Source: Selaginella tamariscina
Lineage: Eukaryota > Streptophyta > Lycopodiopsida > Selaginellales > Selaginellaceae
DNA: 64,000 bases
Assembly: GCA_003024785.1 (NCBI GenBank)
Contig: PUQB01000795.1
Span: forward strand, 1 to 64,000
Reading direction: 5' to 3'
Part shown: one piece after another, positions 60,301-64,000 of the stretch
Numbering within the stretch: the first letter of the stretch is position 1
Layout of the letters: each line of letters opens with the position of its first letter
Notes under the pieces: generated by a model
What the model was told of the DNA's origin: nothing
Databases searched by the model: none
What the model saw: the letters and a program-made list of their open reading frames with translations, nothing else
Made by a program: the position numbers and the translations under genes

Positions 60301-61525
60301 AATACAATCGTTTTTAAAGATACAACTTGTATTATTCAAAGAAAGTATTCTAACAACGTGGTTACCATAGCACCTAGGGAAGGAAATTTGTACTATCTTA
60401 AGGACAAGGTGTTAACCAGTTCCTTAATTCTTGTTTCAGTCGGCAAAGTAGTTGTGACCTTTGGCACAAGCAACTAGGTCATTACTCAATTTCAGGATTG
60501 GAAGTTGAGACCAATGGTAAATGGTTTGAATGTATCTAACAGTTTAACTCTTTCAACATGAGGCATGTGCTCTTGGCAAGCATCATCGTCAACCATTCAA
60601 AACAATCGAGAGTAGGGCACATGAACTGTTGCAGCTGGTCCATAGTGACGCATGTGGCCCAATCCGTTTCCATCTTTTAACAAGGCTAAGTATTTCCTGC
60701 TAATCCAAGTAAAAGCACTGGGACATGGCTAAATCGGTGATGCATTATGTAAAGGAGACGCTTGGTTATGGGTGTTATACCAACCTAGTGAGATGTTCAT
60801 GTTAATTGCCTACAGCGACAATAGCCTGGCAGATGACTGTGACAATTACAAGTCCACTACAGGATTTTGTTTCCAACTTGGAAGCAGTCAGTCTGGTTCT
60901 ATGGAACAACAAGAAGCAAGTTCACGTTGCTCTCTCTTCTATAGAGCAGAATACCTTACTACCTCTACTGCTTCACAAGAAATTCTTTGGTTTTAAGATT
61001 TCCTTGGGAGCTCTTGGCCATGAAATATCACCAATCAAGCTTCATGTTGACAACAAAGGAGCTATCGATTGGTGTAACAATGAGGTAACACACTGAAAGT
61101 CTCGACATGTTGCCAAGCATTATCAACTATGTTTGAGATTTGGTAAAAGCAGGATTGTTAAAAGTTGAACACATTTATTCACGTCATCAACTTGCTGACA
61201 TTTTCATGAAGCCCCTGGCCAAAGTATTATTTACTGAGCATTGGTCAGCAATTGGAGTCATGACAAGACCTTGACTGAGGAGGTAAAGCAATTGGAGTCA
61301 TGGCAAACCTTGACTGAGGAGGCTAAGTGCAGATGCAAAGCAGCTGCAGCAGCAATCATCACCCTTGTTTAAGAAGAGTGTTGAACTGAAATCAAGGAGA
61401 TCTCCGACAGCTTCTCTGCCGCTTTCAAGACTTAACAATTGCCGAGATATTTTCAACATGGAGTTGTATATATGCTATGCGTGAACTAATAGGCAAGAGC
61501 AGTTATTTCGTTTCTTTTCTGATTA
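57301..61525 (+). mobile_element. Ty1/copia element (fossil), with a nested insertion
   Basis: Flanking repeats (57301 to about 57464, and 61379 to about 61525) begin TGTTGA(A/G)CTGAAATCAAGG and share TGTGAACTAATAGGCAAGAG-like sequence; they are clearly diverged, so the insertion is old. A TATCAAAGCAGG primer-site-like sequence follows the first. Parts in order: gag (57520-57740), a protease-region piece (58390-58560), the pre-integrase motif LHKDLLSIVKIINMGNTIVF (60255-60320), and the RNase H end (60800-61080, YSDNSLADDCDNYKSTTGFC). It is much shorter than a whole copia element, broken many times, and split by the element at 58563-60236. Confidence 0.85.
58563..60236. mobile_element. 1.67 kb element with TGTCA ends, nested in copia
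   Basis: In reverse orientation it starts TGTCAAAGTTTTAACC and ends GTAAAAACTATAACA, matching the ends of the 983 bp element at 11551-12533. Flanks GGTAA and TGTAA differ at one of five bases, consistent with an old 5 bp target duplication. Internal stretches such as CGAGTCATAGTAAAAACTAT, the G7-run region near 58990 and CCTAACCCTAGGGTTG are shared with that element. No coding capacity is seen. It is probably a solo LTR or non-autonomous relative. Confidence 0.7.
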
Positions 61526-62162
61526 TGCTTTCATAATATACTAGAAAGCCCATATATACGAGCACGCATATATATATCTGTGTGTGTGTAAATGTGTATG
61601 TGTGCGTGTCTATCAGTGTCTATCTTACAGGTGATCTTTTGTCCGCTCCAGATATTATTTAGATTCCGATTTAAAGTTATTATTATTTAGACTTGTCAAT
61701 TCTAACTTCATTAGGAAAAACCATTTTATGTTAATACTGTCATTTTTAAAAATATTCATTTTTAAGTTGAAAAAAATGTCATCACGTGTTCCCTTCCCAG
61801 ATTACAGAAAAGTACAGTTGTGTATGTTTTTCATCCACACACACATATACAGATTGAAATTATTAATTATACATTGTGTAATTAATATTGTACAAACGTA
61901 TATTATATATTCAAAGTATTAATCATACATATTATGTTCCTTATGTTATCTCTCGTCACTTTGAATAGAGCTGAGCTTCTATTTAGTGGCCATTTTACAC
62001 GTGATTTATAATGTACATATATCATTTAAAAGGGAGACAGTAGCCGCCTACCAAATGTACATGTATGATTGAACGCGTAATCATTTGTAAAAAGGAGATA
62101 TTGATAAACAGAAACATATAGATAAGAGAGATAGAGAGATGTATTCTGTATGTAAGTATAAT
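61526..62162. other. P450 intergenic spacer and promoter region
   Basis: It starts with the resumed 3' flank of P450 copy B and ends with the upstream region of copy C. The stretch 62030-62110 recurs inverted at 55950-56030. No other gene is recognised. Confidence 0.5.
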
Positions 62163-64000
62163 ATGGAAGCCATAGTTATAGCAATATTAATTCTTTCTTT
62201 GATTACAATATGGTTTCTCATAGCAAAACAAGGCAGTCGATATCCACCTGGTCCGCCGGGTTTCCAATCATGGGAAACTTGCTCATGTTAGGGGCTTTAC
62301 CTTATCAAACCTTCTTCAATCTATCAAAAGAAATATGGTCCAATTATGATGGTTAAACTCGGTTTAGTTCCTACCGTTGTGGTTTCTTCGGCTGAAGTTG
62401 CGAGGGAGATCCTTTCCATGCACGATCTTGTGTTTGCATCCAGGTACTCTATAAGATATTGACATAATTATTTCGAACTTTAATTTCATGTTGGATATAT
62501 AAAATACTAATAAAGGACACCTCAATGGCTACAATTGAATTTTCTTTATTTAATTTTAATTAAAAAGAAAATTAATAAATCCATGATAGTTTAATAAATT
62601 AGGGCCAAAAACATGTATTAATTAGCCAAAAATATATATTATATATACTTATATATATAAATATTATCATTTAATAATAAATACTTTTTAGATTATAAGT
62701 AGTAGAGAAGTCACACTTAGTCACTATATGTAAAGAGGAACTAATATCATATATCTATATAATGTATTTTTTTTAATGATAATTATATCAAAGTAATTAA
62801 TAACGTTAATAGTTAATTATAAATACTAAAACTTGATACATATTTATATTTCTAAAATTCACGTGCATACACATCTATCAAGAAATATTAGTTTATATAG
62901 TTTATTTCTCATAAGTAATCCTTTAATATTTTAATACTGAAATTAATTCAGTTGACAATAAATTTATTTAAACATAGTTTGTTTTACTAGATTAAAAGGT
63001 GAAATAAGAAAACAATATAAATTGTTACACTGAGGGCATTTCTGATTACATAGTTAAGGTTAAAAGAGAAAGACTTTTATATGTAATTTAAATTAGAAGT
63101 CCCCTTATTATCCATATTGAAATTTTATATAAACATTTAGTAATTAGTTAATTTTTTAATTTAAATAGTGTTAAAAGTCAAGTCTTTTGGTATACCAGTA
63201 GAAGATTTTATGTTGATTATAATAGTTTTAATGTAAAAACAAGTGATTCTTGTTATATAAATATCATGGCATAAACATGTATGTTCTTTTAGGCCAAGCA
63301 CACAGGCGCAAGGCTCATGTTTTATAATGCAAGGAATATGGGATGGTCAGTGTACGGACCACACTGGAAGATGATGAAGAAGATATGTACGGTAGAGCTA
63401 TTTACAATACGAAGGATAGAGGAATCACAAAGCATAAGGTAGAGGAGATATCCAGCTTCCTTAACTCCATAGTTAAGGAGGGTCAAAATGAAGTTGATAT
63501 TCATACCAGGTTAAAAATGCTTAACACTAATGTGATTAGCATGATGGCATTTCATAAGAAGTTAATCGGTGGGTCATCTTTTGAGGGTTTCTTGGACAAT
63601 TTGCATAAAATCCTCGACTTAATGGGGACATTTATTATAGGGGACTATGTTTCTTTCTTGTGGTGGCTGGATTTAACAGGTCCTATTAGCAGAATGAAGT
63701 TTTTACATAAGAAATTCGATCACACTTGCAGAGGATTGTCGACCAACACAAGGTGTCCACAAATACCAAGAAAATTGACGTAAAGGATGTTGTCGATGTG
63801 CTCTCTCTCAAGGGTAGATGATATGACATCAAAGCTATGATCCTCGTAAGTTACCATTTGTGTCGTAGTTAAGGGTAAAGGGAAGGTCTAGGGTTTAGGA
63901 GTCTCTATGTACCCCCATTTACTCTTTTCTACGCAGGATTTCTTGTTAGGAGGGTCCCACATCCTCAATAACAACGGAATGGGCAATCTCTGAACTCATA
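62163..64000 (+). pseudogene. Cytochrome P450 (A-type), copy C, runs off window
   Basis: Exon 1 (62163-62443) encodes MEAIVIAILILSLITIWFLI (membrane anchor), [28 protein letters not shown] and [14 protein letters not shown]. Exon 2 (63293-63845) has YGPHWKMMKKIC, VISMMAFHKKLIGGSS and FLWWLDLTGPISRMKFLHKK. Exon 3 begins at 63937 with the I-helix region (ITTEW equivalent, altered by a frame change) and leaves the window. Introns have GT-AG borders. One frame change follows PPGPPG, as in copy A but not at an identical base, and others lie in exon 2, so it is probably a pseudogene. Copies A and C share intron positions and high identity, so they are recent paralogues. Confidence 0.85.

Overview
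This window looks like nuclear DNA of a land plant: introns bounded by GT and AG, an A-type cytochrome P450, a plant PAP2/sphingomyelin-synthase-like gene, a Prp39 splicing-factor remnant, both Ty1/copia and Ty3/gypsy elements, a Mutator-like transposon, and very AT-rich, microsatellite-laden spacers. I cannot name the species; nothing excludes a seed-free plant. I found no clearly intact host gene: every host gene seen is broken or incomplete.

Layout. 1-3.83 kb is one copy of a segmental duplication carrying a copia remnant, an LTR-like end and Prp39 exons; its twin lies at 22.6-34.7 kb, split by an 8.0 kb Mutator-like element (MULE I). 4.9-5.6 kb holds an unrecognised degraded ORF. 5.8-6.7 kb and 10.9-17.1 kb hold two arrays of GGCGGGATTAATCCCGCC palindromes with a period of about 40 bp; the second was split by a Ty3/gypsy element (11.2-16.55 kb), itself split by a 983 bp element with TGTCA ends. 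6.7-10.3 kb is microsatellite and tandem-repeat DNA. 17.2-20.3 kb is a broken DUF7869-type transposase-like gene. 35.4-37.2 kb has two long-terminal-inverted-repeat elements. 38.0-40.9 kb is a seven-exon sphingomyelin-synthase-family pseudogene. 43.5-46.0, 56.8-57.3 and 62.2-64.0 kb hold three P450 copies or pieces. 47.7-55.7 kb is a second, better kept MULE (MULE II). 57.3-61.5 kb is a copia fossil in the 3' flank of a P450 piece, with another TGTCA-ended element nested in it.

The most interesting system is the MULE family. Each copy carries two divergent genes. One encodes a transposase with a WRKY/GCM-type zinc finger, a MULE DDE core and a SWIM finger. The other encodes a companion protein with a basic tract, a ParB-like domain and a C-terminal region with the motif order of bacterial beta-class N6/N4 DNA methyltransferases (motif IV before motif I). 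In front of the companion gene lies a tandem array of short exon-intron-like units whose GCCGACTGA motifs also occur just inside the transposon ends. Both ends also carry GAAnnTTC arrays that match heat-shock elements. All functional assignments come from reading motifs by eye; no database search was run.
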